Positions 13,502 to 22,515 of a stretch of DNA of 23,674 nucleotides are shown piece by piece. The notes beneath the pieces are model-generated. The model saw only the letters and a program-made list of their open reading frames with translations. It had not been told where the DNA came from and ran no database searches. The stretch comes from a virus. The DNA is taken from IMG/VR virus record IMGVR_UViG_3300021197_001061, positions 1 to 23,674 of that record. One strand, written 5' to 3'. The position numbers and the translations under genes are program-made. Position 1 is the first letter of the stretch. The number at the start of each line of letters is the position of its first letter.

Positions 13502-16500
13502 ATGACTATTAGATCTAGAGACGAATTTCAAAACCTAATAAATTCTCTACTACCAGACAATAGTTCTAGAGAAATATCGCCAGAAGACATGAGATCAGTA
13601 TTTACTGATCTTGCAGATTCTATCGGTTCCTTCTTGGCAAAGCAAGAAATTGTTTCACTAAATTTCGCTACGCCAGATACTAGAACAACAATAGCAGGCG
13701 AAGATGCGCTAAAACAAATAGGACTAACAGGAAGATTCTCAACAGATAACTCTGCTCTAGGTTATGGTGCATTACAGTTTAGTTACACTGGAGAGAGAAA
13801 TACCGCAATAGGTTCTGAAAGTCTAAAGTTTCTCTCTTTAGGTCATGATAATGTTGCTATAGGTAAAGATACTCTTTGCGCAACGACTGCCGGTTCTGGT
13901 AATGTTGCGTTAGGAAACTTTGCGTTGCAAAAAAATAAAAGAGGTGACTTTAATATTGCCATAGGTCATGGCGCTGGTCATTATGTAGATGATAATTCAA
14001 GTTTTAAAGTATACTTAGGTTCTTTTCCTGATGCGTCTGGTGGTTGCGATATCCCACAAATCTCTGGAAAACCACCTCTTATTTATGGCGATCTATTAAA
14101 AAACCAACTTGGTATAGGTGTCAAGTCTTTTCATAATGACACCACTGCGCTTCAAGTTTCGGGCAACATAATACCACACGAAAGCGGTGGTTCATTTTCT
14201 CTAGGTAGTGGTTCGTATACTTGGGATGCTTACCTTAATAATGTCTACATTTCTGGTGAATTAAGTTATCCTCTTGCTTGGGATTTCAATGTAACAGATG
14301 GTGCAGTCGCTCCTAATCTCGTTGCAAGTGGAGACACTATTCACATAAGTGGCGTAAGTGGAATAAAAACTGAATTCTTAGACCTAAATGAAAATAAGTA
14401 TGTATTTATATCAGCAAATCCAATTTCAGGTTGGGCGGAATCAAATTTAAATTCTATATCTGGAGACAACGGTTTATTACACAGTATTTCTGGTTATCCA
14501 AATGGTTTAGTCTATCAAGCCAGCGGTTCACTTGCTAGTGAAATTAATGCTGTTTCAGGTGTCGGTGGTCAAATAGACCAAGTTAGTGGTTGGTCACAAT
14601 ATAATTTCTCTGCTATAAGCGGGTTTCCAAACGGTCTATTATATCAGAGTAGTGGATCTCTTGCTAGTGAGATAAACTCAGTATCTGGCGCGGGAGGTGT
14701 TATCGACCAAGTTTCTGGTTATCTAGCCAATTACCCTCAAGGTTTAATATATCTTGTCAGCGGTTGGAATAAGGGGTATACAGATGCGCAAGTGGGTGCT
14801 GCTGGTGGTTATACTTTCTGGGAATTAGAAGGTCAATATGGCGCATCGGGAATAATCAATCATGCAGATACGGTTATTATAAGCGGTTGCAGTGGTGTTG
14901 AAACCACACTAGATTTTAACGAAAATGGCGTAACAAATAACTACAGATTAAATATTAACGCTGCGCCGATTTCTGGTTATATAGACGCTAGAGAAGTTGC
15001 TCTAACTACTTTAATAAGCACCAACTCTAACGATATCGACGATATTACAGATGTAAGATTACCACAAATTTCTGGTTTTCCCAATGGTTTATTGTACTTA
15101 GCGAGTGGTTCGCTTGCTAGTGAAATAAATGATGTTTCTGGTGTTGGCGGGCAAATAGATTCTGTCAGTGGTTGGACTTATGATAACCTAAATCTTCTCT
15201 CTGGAGTTCATAATGGTCCTCTTTGGGGAGGTAGACCATCAGGTTTGATATTCCAAGTCAGTGGATTTTTGAAACATTATATAGACAATAAAGACTTAAC
15301 TGCCGGTGGTTACAACCACTGGAAAGTTGAAACTATAGATGATTACGACACAACAAGATCTTCTTTTAATGTTGACTCAAAAGATACAGTATTATTTTCT
15401 GGCGTTGATGGGATCGCGATTAGTGGTTACGAAGACTCTAGTCTAAATACAGTTGAGATAAGCGCATCTCCTATTTCTGGATATCTTGAGTCTAGACTTG
15501 AATCTATTATTGAAGATATAAATACAAACACTGAAACCAATAACAGTCAAGCAAATTCTATTACTGACCTTGAGGGAAATATAGCGTCAACAGGTAGAAC
15601 GCTTTTAAAAGAGATAGACACAATCAGTGGCGTAAACGGAACCTTAAAGCAAACAAGCGGAAACCTAAACAATACAATATCTTCTTTGTCGGGTTATCTA
15701 AGCAATTACCCAGAAGGTTTGATTTATTTAGTTAGCGGTTGGAATAAACAATATACCGACACTCAGGTAGACTTCAATGTAGGTGAAGATGGATACGGTT
15801 ACTGGAGAATTGGTGACGCAACAGACATTAACTACCAAGTCGGATCGACGGATAAAGTAAACGCAATCGGCAAAGATGGAATTTCAACACAAGTAAGACA
15901 AGATGCCGGTATAAACTACTTAGATATCTCTGCCTCTCCTTTATCTGGACTAATGGTAGATGACCTTAATAGTATCTCTGGTATCGGCGGTATAATAGAC
16001 GAAAGAATAAAAAATGCCGGGGGAGATGGAACGCTTTTCACTTGGATTCTTTCTGACTCAGTTAGAGATTCTCAAATACAAGGAACTGACAAAGCAAAGT
16101 TTGTCGGAGTTTCTGGTATAGAAACTTTCTTGGAAATAGACAACGACAAAGTTCTGATATCCGCACATCCTCTTTCTGGATACCTTGACTCTAGAATTGA
16201 TGGAATATCTTCTCAACTTGATTGTATAAAAGGTGTAAACTGCCCGGATTCAAACACAGAGTGCTGTGACAATGTTAGCGGCTGGACATTAACAAATCTA
16301 AACACTTTAAGTGGCATAGCGCCTACGATTTACGGTCCTAGTGGTTTGATATGGAGCGTAAGTGGCAATATTAGAGATTATATAAACAGCGAAATCCAAG
16401 GTCTGTCTCTTTCTTCTGACAGTTACTCTCATTGGAGAATAAGCGACGGAACTACAATTCGTAGTATTAGAGCCTTAGAAGAAACTCAGTTTCTGGGTGT

Positions 16501-17572
16501 TAGTGGAATAGAAACTCAAACAAGGACTACGGGTGCTAGTGGATTGACCATATCTGCCGGTCCTCTGTCGGGTTGGGCAAACTACAACTTCTATAATGAA
16601 CTTGGTCAGACAAGGATCAGAGCAAAACAAGCAAAGAACGATGCGGTTGCGCACGCCAACCTTGCTAGTGGTTCCTTGGCTTATGAGATAAATCAAGTTT
16701 CTGGTTATCCCAACGGTCTGGTTTATCAGGTTAGCGGTTGGACTGCCGGTGAACTTAACTCCATATCTGGGGTCGGTGGTCAGATAGATGCTGTTAGCGG
16801 TTGGTCTCTAGAAAATCTAACTCAAATATCTGGATTTAACGGCATAATAGATCAGGTTAGCGGTTGGACAGAATATAATTTAGATGCTATATCTGGCGTA
16901 GACGGTGTAATTGATCAAGATGTTTCCGCAATGAGCGGCGCTCTCAACAATGAATTAAATCTCCTATCTGGGGTTGCAGATAATCTCTGGAATGGTTATC
17001 CTTCTGGTTTAATTTGGCAAGTTAGTGGTATATTCAATACTGTCTCTCTTCTTAACCTTACAGCGGGTAGTGGTTTAATCTTAGAAAACGATGAGTTTAG
17101 AACTCACGGAAGCGGAACCTTCAATAAAGTTATCCTAAGTAGAAACTCCGATCCATCTGGTCAAATAGTTGCTGATTCTGGTGGTCCTAATAATATTGTT
17201 AATTCAAGTGGTTATCTTGTTACTCCTTTTTACGATAAAAGGACCACGCTAGAAACCGCAATAACTCCTTCTGCTGCAAATTCTGGTGCTATATTCTTTG
17301 CTGGAGATCATCCGGTAAGGTCTCAAGGTTCTTCTTGGTCAAGACCTGTGAATATAGAAGGTTTCTTAGTAGATGATTTACTTGCACCAACAAGTTATAA
17401 TAGTCCTACGAGCGGTAGACTTACAGTTATGGATGATCAGTTTTCAACGTCTGATGTTGTTTATGTGACAAATAGAGATACCTATCTTTCAATTAGCGGT
17501 ACACTTTTCTGCGTTGCGAGTTTAGTCAATGGAGAATATAGACCAATCTACCATGCTTGCAGTGGAGCTTAA
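13502..17572 (+). CDS. Giant repeat-rich tail fibre/adhesin-like protein
   Basis: The 1356-aa protein has an N-terminal cap (residues 1-50, ISPEDMRSVFTDLADSIGSF) that probably joins it to the virion. Next are five NxAxG repeats (83-155) exactly 17 residues apart, as in trimeric adhesin heads and phage fibres. Then a long region (about 250-1180) of Ser-Gly motifs such as ISGVGGQIDQVSGW and SGSLASEIN alternates with six larger modules that begin with a Trp (W260, W440, W607, W768, W848, W978) and end near P-I/L-S-G. A C-terminal domain (about 1190-1356) has no such repeats and probably contacts the host or ends the fibre. No chaperone/self-cleaving domain is seen. The protein is probably trimeric and made from tandem duplications. 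The receptor cannot be told. Confidence 0.8.
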   Translation: MTIRSRDEFQNLINSLLPDNSSREISPEDMRSVFTDLADSIGSFLAKQEIVSLNFATPDTRTTIAGEDALKQIGLTGRFSTDNSALGYGALQFSYTGERNTAIGSESLKFLSLGHDNVAIGKDTLCATTAGSGNVALGNFALQKNKRGDFNIAIGHGAGHYVDDNSSFKVYLGSFPDASGGCDIPQISGKPPLIYGDLLKNQLGIGVKSFHNDTTALQVSGNIIPHESGGSFSLGSGSYTWDAYLNNVYISGELSYPLAWDFNVTDGAVAPNLVASGDTIHISGVSGIKTEFLDLNENKYVFISANPISGWAESNLNSISGDNGLLHSISGYPNGLVYQASGSLASEINAVSGVGGQIDQVSGWSQYNFSAISGFPNGLLYQSSGSLASEINSVSGAGGVIDQVSGYLANYPQGLIYLVSGWNKGYTDAQVGAAGGYTFWELEGQYGASGIINHADTVIISGCSGVETTLDFNENGVTNNYRLNINAAPISGYIDAREVALTTLISTNSNDIDDITDVRLPQISGFPNGLLYLASGSLASEINDVSGVGGQIDSVSGWTYDNLNLLSGVHNGPLWGGRPSGLIFQVSGFLKHYIDNKDLTAGGYNHWKVETIDDYDTTRSSFNVDSKDTVLFSGVDGIAISGYEDSSLNTVEISASPISGYLESRLESIIEDINTNTETNNSQANSITDLEGNIASTGRTLLKEIDTISGVNGTLKQTSGNLNNTISSLSGYLSNYPEGLIYLVSGWNKQYTDTQVDFNVGEDGYGYWRIGDATDINYQVGSTDKVNAIGKDGISTQVRQDAGINYLDISASPLSGLMVDDLNSISGIGGIIDERIKNAGGDGTLFTWILSDSVRDSQIQGTDKAKFVGVSGIETFLEIDNDKVLISAHPLSGYLDSRIDGISSQLDCIKGVNCPDSNTECCDNVSGWTLTNLNTLSGIAPTIYGPSGLIWSVSGNIRDYINSEIQGLSLSSDSYSHWRISDGTTIRSIRALEETQFLGVSGIETQTRTTGASGLTISAGPLSGWANYNFYNELGQTRIRAKQAKNDAVAHANLASGSLAYEINQVSGYPNGLVYQVSGWTAGELNSISGVGGQIDAVSGWSLENLTQISGFNGIIDQVSGWTEYNLDAISGVDGVIDQDVSAMSGALNNELNLLSGVADNLWNGYPSGLIWQVSGIFNTVSLLNLTAGSGLILENDEFRTHGSGTFNKVILSRNSDPSGQIVADSGGPNNIVNSSGYLVTPFYDKRTTLETAITPSAANSGAIFFAGDHPVRSQGSSWSRPVNIEGFLVDDLLAPTSYNSPTSGRLTVMDDQFSTSDVVYVTNRDTYLSISGTLFCVASLVNGEYRPIYHACSGA
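13748..13966 (+). repeat. Five 17-residue NxAxG repeats in the fibre
   Basis: In the encoded fibre, N83SALG, N100TAIG, N117VAIG, N134VALG and N151IAIG stand at an exact 17-residue step. Regular NxAIG repeats of this type form left-handed or trimeric beta-rolls in adhesin heads such as YadA/Hia and occur in phage fibres. The step length is constant (51 bases), so it likely arose by tandem duplication. Confidence 0.75.
14279..17030 (+). repeat. SG-repeat region with six Trp-started modules
   Basis: Six related modules start at Trp codons at 14279, 14819, 15320, 15803, 16043 and 16433. Each holds a D/E-T-V/K...SGVSGIET-like strand and ends ISA-x-P-I/L-SGY/W/L. Between them are shorter Ser-Gly units. 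The SGSLASEIN unit appears at 14522-14548, 14651-14677 and 15104-15130, with a diverged copy at 16667-16693. The DNA of these copies is similar but not identical, so duplication is not recent, or selection keeps the protein. Confidence 0.75.
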
Positions 17573-17575
17573 AAT

Positions 17576-20500
17576 ATGACATGTTGTTGCGTAACACCAC
17601 CTCCAGATCCTCCTCCTGTGGGTTCTTGTTGCTTTACAGAGATAAGTAAAAGCGTACCGAAAAAGACTGGGGCTAGTCGTCAAAATCAAAGCGATCCATT
17701 AGACGTACTTAACAATGGTGATCCACTAGGTAGTTTAGATGCTGCTATAACTGCTACATCTGCTTATCTTCAGGGTGGAGGAGATCTTGGGTATTTCTAT
17801 GACGTAAATGGGGATGGGTTTATAACCGCCGCCGATTTACTTGCTTTGGTGAACCTAAGAGCTTTCTTTGAACAAAGCCTTCGCTCCAATGGTAACGTGT
17901 GCGTGGACAACATAACTCAAGCGCAATGTTTTTCAAGCGTTGGTCTATCAGAAGAAACGGTCAATGGAACGCGAACTTTTTTCAGGAGGGGTAGACATAA
18001 ATTCAATCCAAATCAAACTTGCGGAGAACAAGTTTCATGTCCTCTTGTTCCTAGTCTTTCTTACAACACTGCTTGTGGAGAAGTAGATTGCCCCGGATAC
18101 TATTGCAATGTAGAAACTGGCGACTGTGGTTTACGTAGTTCTATAGACTCAAGTTTATTAGGAAGTTATCCCTACACACTGGTTGACAATTGTAATGAAT
18201 GTGAAAAACAAAATCCCGGATGCTGCTGCTACTACTGGGAAGACCCTGAAGGAAAAATACCAGACTACAATAATGTTTTTTACGTCTCAGACGATTCACT
18301 ATGCAATGCCGGTAGAATTTTTCATGTAAATCAATTTATATTTCCTACTTCAAAGTTTGTTGGTGAAGCCAACGGCGGATTTACTAGAGACTCTAATGGA
18401 AACATTACTTGTGGTTCGATATCTCCTTGTAACGGAGATGATGATGACGATCCTCCGGTTAGCGGTTGGTATTGCCTTGAGGATTTTAGCAGTGGAAACA
18501 AGTTTTGTCAATTCTTTAACAGAGACCCTAAAGAAGAAGGGTTTATTGACACTGAAGTAAAAGGTGGTCCGTTTCAAGAGAAAAGCATTTGCGACGAGAA
18601 TTGTTCCGATGGTGATGATGATCCTCCCCATCCTCCCGCAGATCAAGGTTACATATGCTTGAGTATGGATAAAAATGGATTATCAGATATAGTCTTGACT
18701 AACGATTGTAATGTAGACCCTTTTACCATAGATGTTTCAGTAAATAGATTTAAATATGATAAAACGGGCAAGGCTGGACCTGTATCTGTTGAAGTTGTAG
18801 CTCTTCGTAACAATGTTGAACTTCTTTCTGGTACGGTAAATTTCCCCACTCCAGATATAGTAAACGAAGAGTTTACTCAAACAGTACCTTTTACTTTAAC
18901 TCTACCTAGAGATTTTTCTACTGGTGAACATCCTTTATTTGTACAACTTAGGAACCCGACAAATGGAGCGAAGATAAGCAGTTTTACGTGCCGTTTAGAA
19001 ATTAAAGTTGTAATTCCAGACGAGTGTCCATTTTGTTGCAAAGATGATGCTGTTATAGGAACAAATATTTCTCCTTGTGATTGCTTTGCTTTAGGCGGCG
19101 AATGCTCAAATACAAATGACTGCGGCACACCTAGAGATGACCTAGGTCGATGCTGTTACGGTCCACAGTGTTACGAAGCTTGTCCAGAAGACTTCATATG
19201 CGAAGACGGAATAACCAAGCGAGAGTGTGACGAAAAAATATTCACCATTAACGGAATAAGCTTCCAAACGCAAACAAATTTTTCAAAAGGCGAGAATTGC
19301 GATTCTGATCCTTGCTATACAACTACCACAACAACCACAACTCCAAGTCCATGTTCTTGCGCAGAGGCAGGAAAAATAGATTGTGAAGAAAATATAAATG
19401 AAGACGGTTGTATATTTGTATATAATTCATCGACTGATTCTTTCTCATTGACTTCAAATTGTCCAGATGGAGCATCTTGCTTAGATTACGATGTAGATTG
19501 CTTTAGAACTCCCGCGCTAAGTAACGGCGATTTATTTGGAAAACCATGTTGCTGTACAACGCCGCCGCCCGCAAGTTCAAACTGTGATTATTGCTGTGTA
19601 GATCCAGACGGAGCAGGTTCAACAACCCTTACCTCTGCTGAATGTGCTGCCCTAAAAGGTGTTTGTATAAATTCTGGAGACCTTCCCGCCTATACCGCAA
19701 GTTCTCCTTTTGGAGACGTGGCAAAATCCTACTGCAATACAAACGGTTGCGACCTAACCACGGGATACTTAGTAAGATATGAGGGAAGTGGAGTTCATAC
19801 CCCTAACAGTCAATCGTATACCATATCGACTAGCGGAAACGTTAACTTCCGTCTTTACAGTGGTCTTTTACATGATAAGTCTTTTTCTTGGACTAATCTA
19901 GATTCTGGGAATTGCCCTGTAAAAGTAACCTTAAAGAAAGATGGCGTTACCGTATGCGAATCGCCATACTTTGGTGATCCGTCTTACCAAGCAGAACTAG
20001 ACGCGGCCTTAGGTTCTTCAAGTCCAATATCTAGTTGGCAGGGTCTATTTCATAGTGGTATTTTCTTTGATGGTGCGGGAACTCTAGGTGTAGATATTAG
20101 TTCTCCACTAGATTGCGGAGAGAAGTCAACTTGGTCCTATAATGCGACCTGTCCTTATAACTGTATAAACAGTATTGTTAATAACATGACTGATGAATTT
20201 AGCGATTTTTTTATCCCCGCATTTGAAAGAAGATTTGCTCACGTAATTAATTCAGACGGGTTTTTAAATTTTGATCTATATCCAAACTTGGGATATAATC
20301 CAAACAGACTTTTTGATTTTGACACTGATACAAGCACCTTTGCTCACATTGTAGATAAAATCGAGCCGGCTGTAAGTCGTTACAGTACACAGCAATTCAA
20401 AACGGTTATGATAGGTCAAAAATATAGAGGTGTTGGTTCATCTCAATTCCGCGACTGTGGTGTTGGTACGAATTATTTTTATAAACTAGATGGCACTCCG

Positions 20501-21466
20501 GGATCACTGGATGGTTCAACTACACTGGGAGATTTAAATGGTTTTTGGCAACTAGGCACTCCCCCAGACGTTTCAGGACTTGATATAGAAGATGGTTCAG
20601 CAAGTTTTCGGGTAAACACTCTCATAGGACATCCCGATCATTCAAGTTCATATAATATAACTATCAATTATTCATATAGTATATCAGATACGCTCACTTC
20701 AAATAATTGTCAACCTGTATACGAATGGCCCGCTTACCCTCGAAATTTACTAGAATGGGACAACCCTGAGAACGTCCAAAATTTCCTCTCAAACTTCGCA
20801 AGGAATAGTCGCTATGACTATCCGACAAAAGGTTGTTCTCAAGCAAGTTTAATGCTTCACGTAAAACAAGTAGGAAACCTATGCTCTCGAAAATACATAC
20901 CCTCATCAGGAGAGCGATCAGGACAAAGCTGCTCGTATGACTTTAACGATTTTAAAATTGGTTGTATTACGGTACACTCTCAAGACAAATCGGATCAAAC
21001 CCTTCCTGATGAATTTGATTATAAATTTTTATACGAGGCGCCTTATTTATCTTTGGACGAGGTTTTATTAGCAGGTACTAATAACTATCAGGATTGTTCA
21101 TGCTTTGCAACTATGTGTTGCGACGGCTCAGACCTTAATGGCGATTGTTACGAAAATGTTTCAGAAGAAACATGCGATTGCAAAATAGGCGCTGGACTTT
21201 ATAATCCCACTACTCAAGAACTATTTGACGACCCCTGCAATCCAGTATTTTACGACTTCTCTAGTGTTTACACACACTGGAATGCGTTTTATCAGATCTT
21301 ACCTAGAGCTGGATTCCGCACTTGCACTGCTCCTCCTTCTGAAGTTCCTGAAGCAAGCGATTACGATTTCTCTGGAAGCGCCGGTTTTTGGACTTATCCA
21401 AGTTGTGGTGAAATTAAAAGAATATGCGCAGGAGAAGACCTCTCAGGAGGCGGCGGCGGAATTTAA
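17576..21466 (+). CDS. Giant cysteine-rich protein with dockerin-like loop
   Basis: A 1296-aa protein with about 80 cysteines by my count (near 6 percent), often as CC or CCC. It starts MTCCCVTPPPDPPP. Residues 76-87 (DVNGDGFITAAD) form a full EF-hand/dockerin calcium loop, followed by LLALVNL; a weaker copy may lie at 43-62. Two Asp-Pro linkers (GDDDDDPP near 285, GDDDPPHPP near 345) each lead into a G-W/Y-x-C-L segment. Residues about 355-485 look like an Ig-type beta-sandwich. Eight Thr in a row (582-589) form a linker to more Cys-rich units. No signal peptide or membrane helix is seen. It lies between the fibre and a glycosyltransferase, so it is probably a virion surface protein. GGAG (17564-17567) precedes the ATG. 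The exact role is unknown. Confidence 0.6.
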   Translation: MTCCCVTPPPDPPPVGSCCFTEISKSVPKKTGASRQNQSDPLDVLNNGDPLGSLDAAITATSAYLQGGGDLGYFYDVNGDGFITAADLLALVNLRAFFEQSLRSNGNVCVDNITQAQCFSSVGLSEETVNGTRTFFRRGRHKFNPNQTCGEQVSCPLVPSLSYNTACGEVDCPGYYCNVETGDCGLRSSIDSSLLGSYPYTLVDNCNECEKQNPGCCCYYWEDPEGKIPDYNNVFYVSDDSLCNAGRIFHVNQFIFPTSKFVGEANGGFTRDSNGNITCGSISPCNGDDDDDPPVSGWYCLEDFSSGNKFCQFFNRDPKEEGFIDTEVKGGPFQEKSICDENCSDGDDDPPHPPADQGYICLSMDKNGLSDIVLTNDCNVDPFTIDVSVNRFKYDKTGKAGPVSVEVVALRNNVELLSGTVNFPTPDIVNEEFTQTVPFTLTLPRDFSTGEHPLFVQLRNPTNGAKISSFTCRLEIKVVIPDECPFCCKDDAVIGTNISPCDCFALGGECSNTNDCGTPRDDLGRCCYGPQCYEACPEDFICEDGITKRECDEKIFTINGISFQTQTNFSKGENCDSDPCYTTTTTTTTPSPCSCAEAGKIDCEENINEDGCIFVYNSSTDSFSLTSNCPDGASCLDYDVDCFRTPALSNGDLFGKPCCCTTPPPASSNCDYCCVDPDGAGSTTLTSAECAALKGVCINSGDLPAYTASSPFGDVAKSYCNTNGCDLTTGYLVRYEGSGVHTPNSQSYTISTSGNVNFRLYSGLLHDKSFSWTNLDSGNCPVKVTLKKDGVTVCESPYFGDPSYQAELDAALGSSSPISSWQGLFHSGIFFDGAGTLGVDISSPLDCGEKSTWSYNATCPYNCINSIVNNMTDEFSDFFIPAFERRFAHVINSDGFLNFDLYPNLGYNPNRLFDFDTDTSTFAHIVDKIEPAVSRYSTQQFKTVMIGQKYRGVGSSQFRDCGVGTNYFYKLDGTPGSLDGSTTLGDLNGFWQLGTPPDVSGLDIEDGSASFRVNTLIGHPDHSSSYNITINYSYSISDTLTSNNCQPVYEWPAYPRNLLEWDNPENVQNFLSNFARNSRYDYPTKGCSQASLMLHVKQVGNLCSRKYIPSSGERSGQSCSYDFNDFKIGCITVHSQDKSDQTLPDEFDYKFLYEAPYLSLDEVLLAGTNNYQDCSCFATMCCDGSDLNGDCYENVSEETCDCKIGAGLYNPTTQELFDDPCNPVFYDFSSVYTHWNAFYQILPRAGFRTCTAPPSEVPEASDYDFSGSAGFWTYPSCGEIKRICAGEDLSGGGGGI
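19319..19342 (+). repeat. Poly-threonine linker (eight Thr) in Cys-rich protein
   Basis: Eight consecutive Thr codons are followed by Pro-Ser-Pro, a linker type often found in secreted cell-wall-binding and cellulosome proteins and a frequent O-glycosylation target. The codons are a mix of ACA, ACT and ACC, so it is not a simple slippage tract. Confidence 0.7.
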
Positions 21467-21486
21467 TATTTTAAGAAAGGAAAAAA

Positions 21487-22512
21487 ATGGAAAAGAAATT
21501 ATCAATAGGATTTGCGCACCATAATGATTTTAGTGGCGCATGGTTTACAATACAAGACATAAGAAAAGAACTTTTATTTAACGGAAGGAAAGATCTTTTA
21601 GATCAAATAGAATTTGTTGTTGTTGAGAACGACAAAAAATCCTCCCACTCAAACGAACTAAAACATTTTTTAGTCAATACGTTGAGCAAAGAAAAGTCTT
21701 TGGTCTATTCAATTATGAGTGCGAACGGCACTGGTATAGCAAAAAACGAAGTCGTCAAAATTGCAAATGCAGACTTTGTGCTTGTGCTTGATTGTCATGT
21801 GCTACTTTGTCCTGTGGTTCAAACAATAGAAAAACTGTTTAAATTTATAGAAGAAAACCCAGAAACAAACCACATCTATAACGGACCACTGGTTTATGAT
21901 GATTGCATCAATCTTTCAACGCATCTGTCTGATAAGTGGAGTGACTCCATGTGGGGTACTTGGTCAACTGCGATGTCTTGTTCTTGCAAGAACTTCAACT
22001 TTGAAATAAGAACAGATGGAGATCAGGGAAAATTCCACTCTGTTGCAACGGGAAAGGAAATAACTAAATGTGAAAATTGCGGTCATAATTTTTATACAGA
22101 CAAGAACGAGGGCATTATTCCAACTATGATGCTAAACAGCGATGAACCTTTTGAGATTTTCGCTCAAGGTACAGGTTGTTTCTTTGTTAGGAAAGATGCT
22201 TGGTTGGGTTATAATCAACACGCTAGGGGTTTTGGTGGAGAAGAATGCTACATACATGAAAAATACAGAAAAGCAGGGCATAAAGCTTACTGTTTACCGT
22301 TTCTAAAGTGGTTACACAGATTTGGTAGACCAGAAATGCCAAAATATCCCCTTAAAAACCATTATAAACTAAGAAATTACATACTTGAGTTTGTAGAGTT
22401 GGGTTTAGACCTGTCTCCCGTTAAGCAGCATTTTAGTCAGCAAAGTGATTTTGATGAAATAGTGTATAATTCTTTTGTAAGAGAAGCAAATTATCTATAT
22501 AACAGGGAATAG
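21487..22512 (+). CDS. Family 2/27-like glycosyltransferase with Zn-ribbon-like insert
   Basis: The 341-aa protein has a GT-A glycosyltransferase layout. FVVVENDK (43-50) is the nucleotide-binding start, VLVLDCHVLL (98-107) holds D102-x-H104, a metal-binding DxH as in polypeptide GalNAc-transferases rather than the common DxD. GFGGEE (248-253) is in the acceptor/catalytic segment, and LKWLHRFGR (273-281) supplies a late histidine (H277) as in the GalNAc-T HxF/HIFR motif. Between them is an insert of about 45 residues with CSC (165-167) and CENC (195-198), a zinc-ribbon-like cluster. No membrane segment is seen, so it is probably cytosolic. It lies between two giant virion protein genes and may glycosylate them (Ser/Thr-rich targets); that is inference. 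AAAGG precedes the ATG. Confidence 0.8.
   Translation: MEKKLSIGFAHHNDFSGAWFTIQDIRKELLFNGRKDLLDQIEFVVVENDKKSSHSNELKHFLVNTLSKEKSLVYSIMSANGTGIAKNEVVKIANADFVLVLDCHVLLCPVVQTIEKLFKFIEENPETNHIYNGPLVYDDCINLSTHLSDKWSDSMWGTWSTAMSCSCKNFNFEIRTDGDQGKFHSVATGKEITKCENCGHNFYTDKNEGIIPTMMLNSDEPFEIFAQGTGCFFVRKDAWLGYNQHARGFGGEECYIHEKYRKAGHKAYCLPFLKWLHRFGRPEMPKYPLKNHYKLRNYILEFVELGLDLSPVKQHFSQQSDFDEIVYNSFVREANYLYNRE
22462..22471 (+). promoter_or_regulatory. Candidate late promoter before second fibre (GTGTATAATT)
   Basis: GTGTATAATT lies within the last codons of the glycosyltransferase gene and ends 44 bases before the ATG at 22516, almost the same spacing as at 7710 and 12950. No good -35 box lies at 22442-22447 (AAAGTG). 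Confidence 0.5.
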
Positions 22513-22515
22513 AAA

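Noticed and set aside
13502-17572. Repeated DNA in the fibre as a CRISPR array or mobile repeat
   Set aside because: The repeats are in frame, diverged at the DNA level and variably spaced. They encode protein units, with no spacer-like pattern.
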